DNA of 64,000 nt from Hyphomonas sp. L-53-1-40 (GCF_000682775.1 NZ_AWFI01000018.1:62001-126000); one strand, 5' to 3'; positions 45,234 through 53,380 are shown, counted from the first letter of the stretch. Numbers and translations: made by a program. Notes: generated by a model not told the origin, from the letters alone.

Positions 45234-45582
45234 CGAGTCGCCACAGGACCCAAATAGGGATCACCACCGCTGCACCCGCCAGGGCTGGTTTCCAGAAATT
45301 GCGCACCGCCCAGCCAAGCGCGGCCATGGTCGTGCTCGCAACATTTGCGATGGCCGCGCCCATGTCGACATCCGGATTGGAAGGATTGAACTGGGACGCC
45401 AGCACAAAGAAGCCGACCAGAATGCAAAGACCGAGCAGCTTCAGCGATCCCCATACCGAGATGCCGAATAATCTCGCGAGCAAGGAGCGCGGGGGCGCTT
45501 TGGTCGGCGCGCGGGGCGGCAGAGGCTCCGGCACCGGCTCAACTTTCACTTCCGGTAGTTCTGAGTTGGGATCTGTCGACAT
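45211..45582 (-). CDS. DUF6460-like small membrane protein
   Basis: A 123-residue protein. A disordered Pro/Glu-rich N-terminus (EVKVEPVPEPLPPRAPTKAP) is followed by two transmembrane helices (WGSLKLLGLCILVGFFVLAS, then KPALAGAAVVIPIWVLWRLV). It resembles alphaproteobacterial proteins named DUF6460; this family call is moderate. It starts 17 bases after the upstream MscS gene, so it belongs to the MscS operon. Overlaps DUF2147 by 23 bases at its end. Confidence 0.7.
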   Translation of the reverse strand: MSTDPNSELPEVKVEPVPEPLPPRAPTKAPPRSLLARLFGISVWGSLKLLGLCILVGFFVLASQFNPSNPDVDMGAAIANVASTTMAALGWAVRNFWKPALAGAAVVIPIWVLWRLVSLPFRK

Positions 45583-45599
45583 TGTGTATGGTGGGCCTG

Positions 45600-46436
45600 T
45601 CAGTCGTTGGCCGCCTGCTTCTGGATTTCAACCTGGTGCGGATAGGGTATCGAGATGCCTTCCCGGTCAAAGGCTTCCTTCACTGCCTTCATGAGGTGGA
45701 ATTTGACGTCCCACACATCGGCTGCTTTCACCCAGCTGCGTGTGGCGATGTCAACCGAACTGTCTCCAAGATTGACGACCTTCACGAAAGGTTCCGGATC
45801 CCGGAAGATACGGTCATCTGCTTCAATCACCTGTTTGATGACGGCGATGGCCTTGTCCATGTCGTCATCATAGTCGATGCCAAAGGTCACATCGGCGCGG
45901 CGGGTGTCGTATCCGGAATAGTTCTCGATGACGCCATCAATGGCCTGACTGTTTGGCACGAGGACTTTCACATTGTCGACTGTGGCCAGCACGGTCTGGA
46001 ACAGATTGATGTCTTTGACGGTGCCGGCAATGCCAGCGGCCTCGATATAGTCGCCGAGCTTGTAGGGGCGAAACAACATGATCATGACGCCCGACGCAAT
46101 ATTGCCGAGGGCGCCCTGCATGGACAGGCCAATGGCAAGGGTCAGCGCGCCGAGTACGGCGACGAAGCTGGTGGCCTGTACCCCGAAGACCTGCAGCACG
46201 GCAATCAGCACAGCAGCCGTGATGGCCCACCGGACAAGAGAGGCAAAGAAATTGCCGAGCGTATCGTCAATGCCTTCGCGCTTCAGCGCTGCGCTACGAA
46301 CGAGGCCCGCCAACCAGCCGGCGATGCGCAGACCGATAATCAGGACCAGCAAAGCGCCAAGTACTTTCACGCCGAATGAAATGATGAAGGGGCTGTATTC
46401 GCTCCAGAGCGCGGCTGCAGTCAGCTCTTCAGGCAT
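45600..46436 (-). CDS. Small-conductance mechanosensitive channel MscS (second copy)
   Basis: A 278-residue MscS-family channel of the canonical E. coli size (286). Three TM helices, with the pore helix rich in Gly/Ala in VAVLGALTLAIGLSMQGALG, then NIASGVMIMLFRPYKLGDYI and a beta-rich vestibule (AGIAGTVKDINLFQTVLATV, VFGIDYDDDMDKAI-like FGIDYDDDMDKAIAVI). Gated by membrane tension to release solutes during hypo-osmotic shock. Second in an operon with a longer MscS-type protein 29 bases upstream. Confidence 0.92.
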   Translation of the reverse strand: MPEELTAAALWSEYSPFIISFGVKVLGALLVLIIGLRIAGWLAGLVRSAALKREGIDDTLGNFFASLVRWAITAAVLIAVLQVFGVQATSFVAVLGALTLAIGLSMQGALGNIASGVMIMLFRPYKLGDYIEAAGIAGTVKDINLFQTVLATVDNVKVLVPNSQAIDGVIENYSGYDTRRADVTFGIDYDDDMDKAIAVIKQVIEADDRIFRDPEPFVKVVNLGDSSVDIATRSWVKAADVWDVKFHLMKAVKEAFDREGISIPYPHQVEIQKQAAND

Positions 46437-46465
46437 GGAGGTCTCCTTTTTATTGTCAGGGCAGT

Positions 46466-47608
46466 CTAGTCTTCAGTCTCTGTAATGTCTGATTGTGACG
46501 CGTGTTCCGGTCTCGACTCAGCAGGTGGCCGGTAAGCCATGTTGACCTGATGCGGGAAGGGGATGGTGATCCCTTCGCGATCAAAGGCTTCCTTGACGGC
46601 CTTTGTGATGTCGGCGCGGACCTGAACGAACTCGGGCGTCGCCACAAAAGCGCGCAGGCGCAGCCGCACGCTCCAGTCGGCAAGCGTATGCACGCCGACC
46701 CAGGTTTCATCCTTGGCCAGAATACGCGGATGCCCATTCGTCGTGTCCAGCAGGGTTTTGAGCGCATGATCCATATTGTCGTCATAGGAAATGTCAAAGT
46801 AGAGATCGAAGCGACGACGTGTCTGGCGTGTGTGATTGACCAGCGGATCGCCCCAAACCTTGTCATTGGTGACCGAGACGATCTTGTTGTCGATTTGCTT
46901 GAACGTCGTTCGGAAGGGCGTGATGTCTGTGATTTCGCCGTCCATGCCCGCCAGGGTGACGAAGTCACCAATTCGGAACGGCCTGAAAATGGCCAACATG
47001 ACTCCGGCCGCAACCGCCTTCAGCGTGTCCTGAAGCGCGAGGCCAATGGCCAACGCTGCGCCGCCCAGCAGCGCCGCCAGCGATGCCGTCGGGAAGCCGA
47101 GTTGGGTCAGCGCCAATACGATCGCAACTGCGAAGATCAGATATTTCAGGAGCGAAGCGGAGAAGGCAAACAGCGTATCATCGGCCCCGTGACGCATATG
47201 AGCCTGATTGCCCATTTTCCGCATTGATCGGGCAACCCAGTTCGCGAAGGTCACCGCAATGATCAGGATCGCGACCGCAGCGAAGGCGCCTGGTCCGCGC
47301 TTGTCTATGATCGCTTCCCAATCATAGCCCGCGAGCCCAAGAGGCAGGGGAGACATGAAAATCAACGCGAAAACGCGAGAGACTGAACTGGCAATATCCC
47401 AACTCGATCCCTCGAATGATTTGTCCTTCGCGGTCACACGCTTCCCAAAGGCGGTAACGATGCGTTTGACCATGCCCGAAAGAAACCAGATCAGGATACA
47501 GGCCAGGACAACCGAGCCCCACTTCTCCATGAACGGCCAAGAACTTGCCAGCCAGACAGGCCAGTCTGTGGTATCGATATCGGGCAGGGCGATTGTGGTG
47601 AAATCCAT
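46466..47608 (-). CDS. MscS family mechanosensitive ion channel (longer copy)
   Basis: A 380-residue MscS-superfamily protein with an extra N-terminal TM part compared with the 278-residue copy. Pore and vestibule: ALLGGAALAIGLALQDTLKA, VAAGVMLAIFRPFRIGDFVT, GEITDITPFRTTFKQIDNKI, VFDISYDDNMDHAL-like YFDISYDDNMDHALKTL. First gene of the operon. The two channels likely have different tension thresholds or ion preference (inference). Confidence 0.9.
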   Translation of the reverse strand: MDFTTIALPDIDTTDWPVWLASSWPFMEKWGSVVLACILIWFLSGMVKRIVTAFGKRVTAKDKSFEGSSWDIASSVSRVFALIFMSPLPLGLAGYDWEAIIDKRGPGAFAAVAILIIAVTFANWVARSMRKMGNQAHMRHGADDTLFAFSASLLKYLIFAVAIVLALTQLGFPTASLAALLGGAALAIGLALQDTLKAVAAGVMLAIFRPFRIGDFVTLAGMDGEITDITPFRTTFKQIDNKIVSVTNDKVWGDPLVNHTRQTRRRFDLYFDISYDDNMDHALKTLLDTTNGHPRILAKDETWVGVHTLADWSVRLRLRAFVATPEFVQVRADITKAVKEAFDREGITIPFPHQVNMAYRPPAESRPEHASQSDITETED

Positions 47609-47674
47609 AAAGTGGCCGGGCTTGTTGCTTCTATGGGCAAAAGAGCGTCAGTTTGCGCCGCTTGTCCAGTTTGC

Positions 47675-48442
47675 TCAGGCGGGTATGACTGATCCGTCGG
47701 CACCCCGAAAGAGGCGCAAGCAGAGAATGAGGGTAAGCACCCCTGCGCTGATAATGGCGAGCCAGTTCATCTCCGTCACATACCAATTGTTCAGGACGAT
47801 CCCGATCATGCCCCAGCCCAGAGCAATGAAGTACCACCAACTGCGGCTGATATAGCGGGCGAACATCCACGCCGGAAGGCTGGCGGTCACCAGCGTGATC
47901 CAGAGCATTTGCCACGGAAAATCGGTCGCCCCGAGGCTCGAAAAGCTGCGCAGGGTCAGCGGAACCGAGATCGCGATGGCGACGGTAATCCAGCCAGACA
48001 GCATGGCGGCGGTAAGATCTGCGAGAGCTTTCTTGGGGCTCCAGCCAGTTTCACGCAAACGGTCCATGCGAAATGCTGCCGTCCATGCGGCAATGGCGAT
48101 TGGAAAAAGGAGCAGGAAATCCAGGGGTTGAGACGCGATCAACTGCGCACTGATCATCCAGACGATGTTGAACACACCAGCCCAGGCAAGGGGTGCCGCG
48201 ATTCGCTCCATCCAGGGCTCGTGGGCACGCCAGTAGGAAATGCCGAACAGAAAATAGGCGAGGAAAATCACGCTCCAGATTGAAAAGAACGCCGGCAAGG
48301 GCTGTTCCGGAAGCGTCATGTCACGAGTGGCGTTTCCAATCGGTGTGCCAATGCCCAGTGCAGGCGCGAGCGCGCCGGACAGGGGCTGAAGCACGCCGAG
48401 AAGAATCACGATCAGGGGCAAATATGTTTTCATGTTTTCCAT
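47675..48442 (-). CDS. TspO/MBR-like membrane protein
   Basis: A 255-residue protein with about seven hydrophobic helices rich in Trp. It resembles the TspO/MBR-related tryptophan-rich sensory proteins: PLPAFFSIWSVIFLAYFLFG, WAGVFNIVWMISAQLIASQP, WYFIALGWGMIGIVLNNWYV. Classic TspO is about 160 residues with five helices, so this is a longer cousin. Possible role in porphyrin or lipid handling; unproved. An alternative ATG three codons in (48433) has a better-spaced GGAA. It ends 66 bases before the MscS operon start. Confidence 0.7.
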   Translation of the reverse strand: MENMKTYLPLIVILLGVLQPLSGALAPALGIGTPIGNATRDMTLPEQPLPAFFSIWSVIFLAYFLFGISYWRAHEPWMERIAAPLAWAGVFNIVWMISAQLIASQPLDFLLLFPIAIAAWTAAFRMDRLRETGWSPKKALADLTAAMLSGWITVAIAISVPLTLRSFSSLGATDFPWQMLWITLVTASLPAWMFARYISRSWWYFIALGWGMIGIVLNNWYVTEMNWLAIISAGVLTLILCLRLFRGADGSVIPA

Positions 48443-48558
48443 ATGAGCTGAATTTCAAATGGGGCAAATCCGCGGCGTGTGAAAAAAGTGGGATGCAGGC
48501 TGGCGTTTTCACGTTATACGCCCCGATCTCTGCGGAGACTCACAAGAGGAATTTGCTT

Positions 48559-49017
48559 ATGGCAAGGACACCTGCGGCCAAGAAGGCCCCTGCAAAACCG
48601 GCCGCCAAGAAGGCGACCACCACGGCCAAGACGGCCGCCAAGAAGCCTGCTGCTGCCAAGACGGCTGCTGCGAAGAAGCCAGTTGCCCGAAAGGCAGCTG
48701 CGCCGAAAGCCGCCCCAAAGGCGACGGCTGCAAAGACACCAACCACGGTGACGATGCGCCAGCTGTCGGCTGAAATGGCTGAGGCTCATGGTCTGACCAA
48801 GAAGCAGTCGGAAGAAATCTTCTCCGACCTGGCTGATCGGATCACCAAGCGCCTGAAGAAAGGCGAACGTTTCCGTCTGAACGGTCTCGGCACGCTGGAA
48901 GTGCGCAAGCGTCCGGCCCGCATGGGCCGCAACCCGGCAACGGGTGAATCCATCAAGATCAAGGCGTCGAAGAAAGTTGCTTTCCGCGTCTCCAAGGAAC
49001 TGAAAGAGTCCGTTTAA
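48559..49017 (+). CDS. HU family DNA-binding protein with Lys/Ala-rich N-terminal tail
   Basis: A 152-residue nucleoid protein. Residues 1-62 are a repeated Ala/Lys/Pro tail (AAKKAPAKPAAKKA style) resembling eukaryotic histone H1. Residues 63-152 are an HU domain: TMRQLSAEMAEAHGLTKKQS, FSDLADRITKRLKKGERFRL, GLGTLEVRKRPARMGRNPAT and KASKKVAFRVSKELKESV, with the DNA-intercalating RNP. Mycobacterial HupB has the tail at the other end. AGAGGA precedes the ATG. A strong terminator follows. Confidence 0.93.
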   Translation: MARTPAAKKAPAKPAAKKATTTAKTAAKKPAAAKTAAAKKPVARKAAAPKAAPKATAAKTPTTVTMRQLSAEMAEAHGLTKKQSEEIFSDLADRITKRLKKGERFRLNGLGTLEVRKRPARMGRNPATGESIKIKASKKVAFRVSKELKESV

Positions 49018-49042
49018 GGACTTCCGGTTTCAAAATGTTTCG

Positions 49043-49075
49043 AAAGGGCCGGATGCATGTCATCCGGCCTTTTTT
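49043..49075. terminator. Rho-independent terminator after the HU gene
   Basis: GGCCGGAT (49047-49054) and ATCCGGCC (49062-49069) form an 8-bp stem with a 7-base loop, followed by TTTTTT (49070-49075). On the plus strand it is a textbook terminator for the HU gene. A-rich bases on the left (AAAG) may let it work weakly in the other direction for the convergent ligase gene. Confidence 0.9.
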
Positions 49076-50688
49076 CATTCTTGCAGCATTGCCTCTAGAG
49101 TCTCCAAACGGTCCGCCTCGTTCGCGGGCTTGTCCCAGCGGATGCGGTTGATACGCGGAAAGCGCATGGCGATGCCGGATTTGTGACGGGCCGAGCGCTG
49201 CAGGCCTTCAAAGGCAACTTCCAGCACAAGTGATGGCGTCACGGAGCGCACAGGTCCGAAACGCTCGACCGTGTTGTCACGGACGAATTTGTCGAGCTGT
49301 TTCAGCTCCTCGTCGGTAAAGCCGAAATAGGCCTTGCCAACGGGCGTCAGCCGATCCTCGCCGTCTTCATCGCGCCAGACGGCGAAGGTGAAATCGGAAT
49401 AGAAACTGGAGCGGCGGCCGTGGCCGCGTTGCGCATACAGCAAGACCGCATCGACGAGCCAGGGGTCTCGCTTCCATTTATACCAATGCCCCTTGACGCG
49501 GCCGGGCACATAGGGGCTGTCCCAGCGTTTCAGCATCAGGCCTTCGATCTCCGGGGCAGGGGGCTCCATGCGGTGCGCGTCCAGCGCCGTCAGGTCGGTG
49601 ACGGGCACGAGCGGGGACAGGTCAAAACGCGGGCTCGCCGTTTTCGCGATGAAGTCTTCCAGCCGCTCCCGGCGCTCGCGAAAGCTCAGCGGGCGGATAT
49701 CCTCGCTTCCGGCCTGCAATAGGTCATAAGCGCGGATGAAGGCGGGATGGGTGTCCATCTGCTTTTTCGAGACGGTCTTGCGGTTCAGCCTCTGTTGCAG
49801 CGCGTTGAACGGCGCAACGCTTTGGCCATCCTCCCCGCGCACGAGCAATTCGCCATCCAGCGTGCCTTCAAAACTCATCGCGGCCAGCACGTCCGGGAAA
49901 GTGTGGGAGATGTCGTCCCCCGTCCGCGTATAGATGCGCCGCACGCCGCCTTCGCTGCTGGCCTGCACACGGATGCCGTCATATTTCCATTCGGCGGCAA
50001 AGGCGTCGGCTGTGATCAGGGCCGGGTCCACCGCATCGGGATTATCGCGCTCGGCTTTCGGTACCAGCGGGTGGGCCAGCATGACCGGCCGGAAAGGGGC
50101 CTTGATGTCCGGCTCGGGGCGGCCGGTCTTGCCTTCGAGCCAGGCGAACAGGCTCTCATAGGGCGGGGCGAGGCCGTGCCAGATCTCTTCGATCTCGGTC
50201 ACGTCCACGCCGCCAAAATCCGCGAGCGCCAGTTTGGCAAGCCGCGCGGAGACGCCGATGCGCAGGCCGCCCGTGATCAGTTTGAGCAGCGCCCAGCGGC
50301 CGGTCGGGTCCAGCCCGTCGAGCCAGTTGGCGACCAGTCTCTGCGCCTCGGGCCGTGTCACGCCGTCCAGCGCTTCGACAATCTCGGCCAGCGGCGGTGG
50401 GCGGTTCGCGCGCCGCTCGCCCGGCCAGACGAGGCTGACGGTTTCGGCCATGTCGCCGACATAGTCATAGGACAGGCGGAACAGTTCGGGGTCCATCCGG
50501 TCGGTGACCAGTTCGCGGATCGCGGCGGGCTTGATGCTCTTCAGGTCGAGATCGCCGGTCAGCGCGCCGAGGGCATAGCCGCGGTCGGGGTCTGGGGCGC
50601 TGCGAAAATAGGATACGATCAGGCGTAGCTTGCCGTTACGCGAAGGCGTTAGGACTAGTCGGTCAAGAAGCTCTGCGAAGGCCTGCAT
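49075..50688 (-). CDS. ATP-dependent DNA ligase of the ligase-associated DNA damage response set
   Basis: A 537-residue ATP-dependent ligase sealing nicks. Layout: N-terminal helical DNA-binding domain (1-200), adenylation domain with catalytic Lys235 in the motif KYDG (AEWKYDGIRVQAS), TRTGDDISHTFPDVL, DGELLV (motif III), and EGLMLKRWDSPYVPGRVKGH, then the OB domain ending in SGIAMRFPRINRIRWDKPAN. This size and layout match the bacterial ligase of the set (TIGR04120 type), encoded with exonuclease, helicase and PdeM in many bacteria. All four occur here but not contiguously. The ATG at 50688 was chosen; an in-frame TTG lies 27 bases upstream. Confidence 0.93.
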   Translation of the reverse strand: MQAFAELLDRLVLTPSRNGKLRLIVSYFRSAPDPDRGYALGALTGDLDLKSIKPAAIRELVTDRMDPELFRLSYDYVGDMAETVSLVWPGERRANRPPPLAEIVEALDGVTRPEAQRLVANWLDGLDPTGRWALLKLITGGLRIGVSARLAKLALADFGGVDVTEIEEIWHGLAPPYESLFAWLEGKTGRPEPDIKAPFRPVMLAHPLVPKAERDNPDAVDPALITADAFAAEWKYDGIRVQASSEGGVRRIYTRTGDDISHTFPDVLAAMSFEGTLDGELLVRGEDGQSVAPFNALQQRLNRKTVSKKQMDTHPAFIRAYDLLQAGSEDIRPLSFRERRERLEDFIAKTASPRFDLSPLVPVTDLTALDAHRMEPPAPEIEGLMLKRWDSPYVPGRVKGHWYKWKRDPWLVDAVLLYAQRGHGRRSSFYSDFTFAVWRDEDGEDRLTPVGKAYFGFTDEELKQLDKFVRDNTVERFGPVRSVTPSLVLEVAFEGLQRSARHKSGIAMRFPRINRIRWDKPANEADRLETLEAMLQE

Positions 50689-50738
50689 GCGCCTAAGATA
50701 GAGCCGCCGCGCCAAGAATCCATCTAGGGGAGTCCTCC

Positions 50739-51353
50739 ATGAGCCTGAAACTGCACCACCTCAACGCCTCGCGCTCGCAGCGCATTGTCTGGCTGCTGCT
50801 CGAACTCGGCGTGCCGCACGAGATTGTCCACCATAGCCGCGACCCGGAAACCCGGCTGGCCCCGGCGGCGCTGCTCGCCATTCACCCGATGGGCAAGTCG
50901 CCCCTGCTGGAAGATGGCGATACGGTGATCGCAGAGACCGGCGCGATTGCCGAATACCTGCTGGCGAAACACGACCCGGACCATGCCCTTCACCCGCGCG
51001 CGGACTCGGCTGATTTCCCGCGCTACCTGGAATGGGTCCATGCCGCTGAGGGGGCGATCTTCCTGCCGGGCCTGTTTCGCTTCTACCTGATGAATGCGGG
51101 CCTGCTGGACACGCCGCTGGCCGCCTCCATGGAGGCCGAACAGGCCAAGGCGATGAAGACGATCGAGGGGCACCTGGCCAAACATGCCTATTTCGCGGGC
51201 GAGGCCTTCACGGCCGCCGATTGCCTGATGGCGTTCCAGGTCCAGTCCGCCGCGGCCATGGGCGCGCTGGAGGCATTGCCCGCGACCAGGGCCTGGCTGG
51301 AAAAAGTGCAGGCGCGCCCGGCCTACAAGGCGATGCTGGACGTGGGGGTCTAG
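50739..51353 (+). CDS. Glutathione S-transferase family protein
   Basis: A 204-residue GST. N-terminal thioredoxin-like domain: LKLHHLNASRSQRIVWLLLE and NPMGKSPLLE-type IHPMGKSPLLEDGDTVIAET (cis-Pro loop and glutathione-binding acidic/Ser residues). C-terminal helical domain: AYFAGEAFTAADCLMAFQVQ. Adds glutathione to electrophiles or acts on a specialised substrate. GAGTCCTCC before the ATG is a poor binding site. Divergent from the ligase gene, 50 bases. Confidence 0.9.
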   Translation: MSLKLHHLNASRSQRIVWLLLELGVPHEIVHHSRDPETRLAPAALLAIHPMGKSPLLEDGDTVIAETGAIAEYLLAKHDPDHALHPRADSADFPRYLEWVHAAEGAIFLPGLFRFYLMNAGLLDTPLAASMEAEQAKAMKTIEGHLAKHAYFAGEAFTAADCLMAFQVQSAAAMGALEALPATRAWLEKVQARPAYKAMLDVGV

Positions 51354-51432
51354 GGACCCACGGCCGACATGTCCGCCGCTCCGGTGGAGGCTGGGGGTTC
51401 TTGCCGTTAGACCGCGGAGCCCCGCGCCTGTG

Positions 51433-51503
51433 CTTCGACTTCGCTCAGCATGAGCGCGTCAGGATTTCCGCACAAAGCCAACTCATCCTGAGCGAAGTCG
51501 AAG
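51433..51503. repeat. REP-like inverted repeat
   Basis: CTTCGACTTCGCTCAGCATGAG (51433-51454; one mismatch at position 17) pairs with the complementary segment at 51482-51503 across 27 bases. Motifs of this kind (TTCGACTTCGCTCAG family) are widespread dispersed repeats in alphaproteobacterial genomes. Confidence 0.7.
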
Positions 51504-52067
51504 GATGATGGGGGCGGGGGCAGCAGTCAAAGCCGGACTGGCCTGCGCCATCCGGGTATCTCGTGTTCCAGCTCCATCTGGCGAAGCCGTCGGCGCGGCA
51601 GGCGCCGTGGCGCTCCGCCTGATGATTTGGAATGGCTACGGAATGGAGCGTTACCGCCCGCCGCGCCGGACAGGAATTTCAGCGAGCACCCTCATGGGGG
51701 CCCATGGTCCCGGGTCTTCGTTACCGGCGCCGCGCGAACGGATCCATCGTGCTTTCCCACGCATGGCTCATCCGGGAGCATAATGCTCCGTGCGACCGGA
51801 CGAGGCGGTTTCCCAACTTGCCTTCGCAAGCTCACCCTGGCCTGACCTGCCTAGGCGCGCATCGGACCGTATCTCCGACCCGCACCATCCTGACCCTGCC
51901 CCCCACAACCAGAACGGTACCTGATCCGGCTCCTGTGAGAGCAGATGCTTAGTATGGGGCGGGGAGTTCTCAGACGGATTGAGAGCGCAAATCCCCAACT
52001 CCGAAGATATCTGCGAAAGCAGGTATCCATCTTCCGCTATCGCCTGAAGCGCTTGAGGATACAGCCA

Positions 52068-52095
52068 GAGATGGGCCCCTGCCTTCGCAGGGGCC
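52068..52095. repeat. Hairpin repeat, copy 1 of a 24-base dispersed element
   Basis: GGCCCCTGC (52074-52082) and GCAGGGGCC (52087-52095) form a 9-bp stem with loop CTTC. The 24-base segment 52068-52091 is identical at 53660-53683. Related shorter sequence lies at about 52008-52022 (CTGCGAAAGCAGG) in opposite orientation. Confidence 0.7.
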
Positions 52096-52140
52096 TGCGG
52101 GAGGAGAGGGCAGACCTTTATCCTCCCGAACGGTTGTCAC

Positions 52141-52167
52141 CCCCCGATGGCCAAAGGCCATCCGGGG
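52141..52167. repeat. Strong hairpin in the non-coding stretch
   Basis: CCCCCGATGGCC (52141-52152) pairs with GGCCATCCGGGG (52156-52167), 11 of 12 bases, around an AAA loop. Not followed by T-run in either direction. Likely part of the repeat cluster. Confidence 0.6.
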
Positions 52168-52286
52168 GCCCATCTCTGAACGGTGCGGCAGAGGACAAAG
52201 GGACGGTGGAAAATCAATCCCATGAACCGCGCAGGACGCCTTGGCAGCTCTGTTCCGCGGTATTATGGAGCAAACTCACCATATGT

Positions 52287-52302
52287 GGTGATTTTAATCA
52301 CC
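52287..52302 (-). terminator. Hairpin directly after the 45-residue ORF
   Basis: GGTGATT and AATCACC (52287-52293 and 52296-52302) form a 7-bp stem with a 2-base spacer, abutting the stop codon at 52303 on the minus strand. The same GGTG/CACC element recurs at about 52279-52290 (CACCATATGTGGTG), so alternative pairings are possible. No long T-run, so terminator function is tentative. Confidence 0.35.
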
Positions 52303-52440
52303 CTATGTGTCGTTTTTTGATTCCGCATCCATGGCGTTGAGGACCAACTGCGCTAATTCGTGGTCGGCCTCATTCCACTCTTCATAGGGAATTTCCCACG
52401 GGTCCGGTTTGGGCTTCGGAGGTTTGGGTTTTTCTGTCAT
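52303..52440 (-). CDS. Tiny proline/lysine-rich protein (45 residues), last gene of a coupled trio
   Basis: The frame reads MTEKPKPPKPKPDPWEIPYE, then EWNEADHELAQLVLNAMDAE and SKNDT. The N-terminal (KP)n-like tail is followed by an acidic helix. Its ATG overlaps the stop of the 40-residue membrane protein by 4 bases (ATGA, 52437-52440), which suggests coupled translation. No homologue known to me. Coding status rests on coupling and on the sensible, non-random composition. Confidence 0.5.
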   Translation of the reverse strand: MTEKPKPPKPKPDPWEIPYEEWNEADHELAQLVLNAMDAESKNDT

Positions 52441-52559
52441 CCGAACAGAAGATACAGGATCAGAGGCGAAAAGAGAAACCCTGCAATCCCGGCCCTTATC
52501 AACAGGGCGGGTTGGGCGGGGTGTAGTTTGGGTCGCGGTCCCAGCCGGACATTAGTCAT
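52437..52559 (-). CDS. Tiny membrane protein (40 residues), middle gene of a coupled trio
   Basis: MTNVRLGPRPKLHPAQPALL followed by IRAGIAGFLFSPLILYLLFG: a basic N-terminus and one C-terminal transmembrane helix. Start ATG 52559 lies 8 bases inside the end of the 261-residue gene (ATGACTAA). Its stop overlaps the next start. Single-helix small proteins next to a large soluble protein can be regulators, toxins or antitoxins; nothing here fixes which. No homologue known to me. Confidence 0.5.
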   Translation of the reverse strand: MTNVRLGPRPKLHPAQPALLIRAGIAGFLFSPLILYLLFG

Positions 52560-53337
52560 GATATGCGGCACGAGCCGGATCGAAAGTCGATGGTGGCTGG
52601 ATATTGCCCCATGCTTCAGCTGCGGTCTCACCACAGGCAACTACATCAGCGAGCTTAGTTTTATAACTCTTCGGGGCGTGCCAAATTTTCTTATGGCGCA
52701 CATAGTAATGCATGCAGTCTGCAGGGAATGGATTCCTTCCTGAAGAGAAATTATCGGCAACGGTCTTGAGAACGAGTAGCGCGACTGAATTTCCGGCGCG
52801 GTCACGTCGATCAATCGTGTCAGGCTTGGATCCAAGCCCCTCACCCTTTTGGGTATTTAGAAACAGGCCCCCCACCCGTTTTTCGCCAGTTTTGCTTTCA
52901 CTATGAATAAGGCAGTCAAGATCGATCCGTACGCTTACCCCACCAACATTTAATGGCTCTTGTTGAGAGTTGATGGGCAATAAGAGTTTCCCATCCTGAT
53001 TGCCATCGTCCCAATCATGAATGAAGCGGTGCATGTTTTCAGCGTTCGCATCATCATTCTCGTGCTGCTCATCAGAGCGTGAATCGTCCGTTAACCTTTT
53101 CTTGTAATCGTCCAGGTGGGCATCTAGAATGCCCTTGTTCGGAAAGGCGCTTGTCAGGTACTGACGCATTGCTCCCCTAGCATCTGAGGCAGACGCACGA
53201 TGACCACGGCGATTGTATTTCGCTCCCCTAAGGATTCCGGGTCTGCTCTTGTCGAGCGCGGCGTGGTACTTTCCGAATGTTACCGCATCCAGGCGGGGTG
53301 TTTCGTAAACATCCCAGATAATATCGGGCTCAGCCAT
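52552..53337 (-). CDS. Unknown 261-residue protein, first gene of a coupled trio
   Basis: I do not recognise this protein. It is soluble, charged, with no signal peptide. Blocks: MAEPDIIWDVYETPRLDAVT, LDKSRPGILRGAKYNRRGHR, an acidic/Asn stretch RSDEQHENDDANAENMHRFI (about 86-106), LLLPINSQQEPLNVGGVSVR, IDLDCLIHSESKTGEKRVGG, and DRRDRAGNSVALLVLKTVAD. The RIDLDCLIH element could hold metal-binding Asp residues, as in nucleases, but this is a guess. Its ATG overlaps a divergent ATG (CATG at 53335-53338) and lacks a clear ribosome site. GC is lower than neighbours (hand counts of two 60-base lines: 45% and 52%, against 67% in a line of the ligase gene), suggesting transfer. Confidence 0.65.
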   Translation of the reverse strand: MAEPDIIWDVYETPRLDAVTFGKYHAALDKSRPGILRGAKYNRRGHRASASDARGAMRQYLTSAFPNKGILDAHLDDYKKRLTDDSRSDEQHENDDANAENMHRFIHDWDDGNQDGKLLLPINSQQEPLNVGGVSVRIDLDCLIHSESKTGEKRVGGLFLNTQKGEGLGSKPDTIDRRDRAGNSVALLVLKTVADNFSSGRNPFPADCMHYYVRHKKIWHAPKSYKTKLADVVACGETAAEAWGNIQPPSTFDPARAAYHD

Positions 53338-53380
53338 GACTGATACTTTCTTTCGAATCGCTTTGGCGGAGAACCACTAT

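Larger units (their letters stand above)
51354..52302. other. Repeat-rich non-coding stretch of about 950 bases
   Basis: No credible gene. It contains an imperfect 22-base inverted repeat (51433-51503), GGAGCATAATGCTCC (51775-51789, odd dyad), CATGGGGGCCCATG near 51700, and two strong hairpins (52074-52095, 52141-52167). One 24-base segment recurs at 53660. The short open frames through 51500-51850 have no ribosome site and no recognisable protein. The stretch resembles REP-type repeat clusters found between genes. Confidence 0.6.

Noticed and set aside
51505-51783. Possible 92-codon gene in the repeat-rich stretch
   Set aside because: No ribosome site, repeats inside the frame and Arg/Pro/Gly/Ser-rich composition without pattern.
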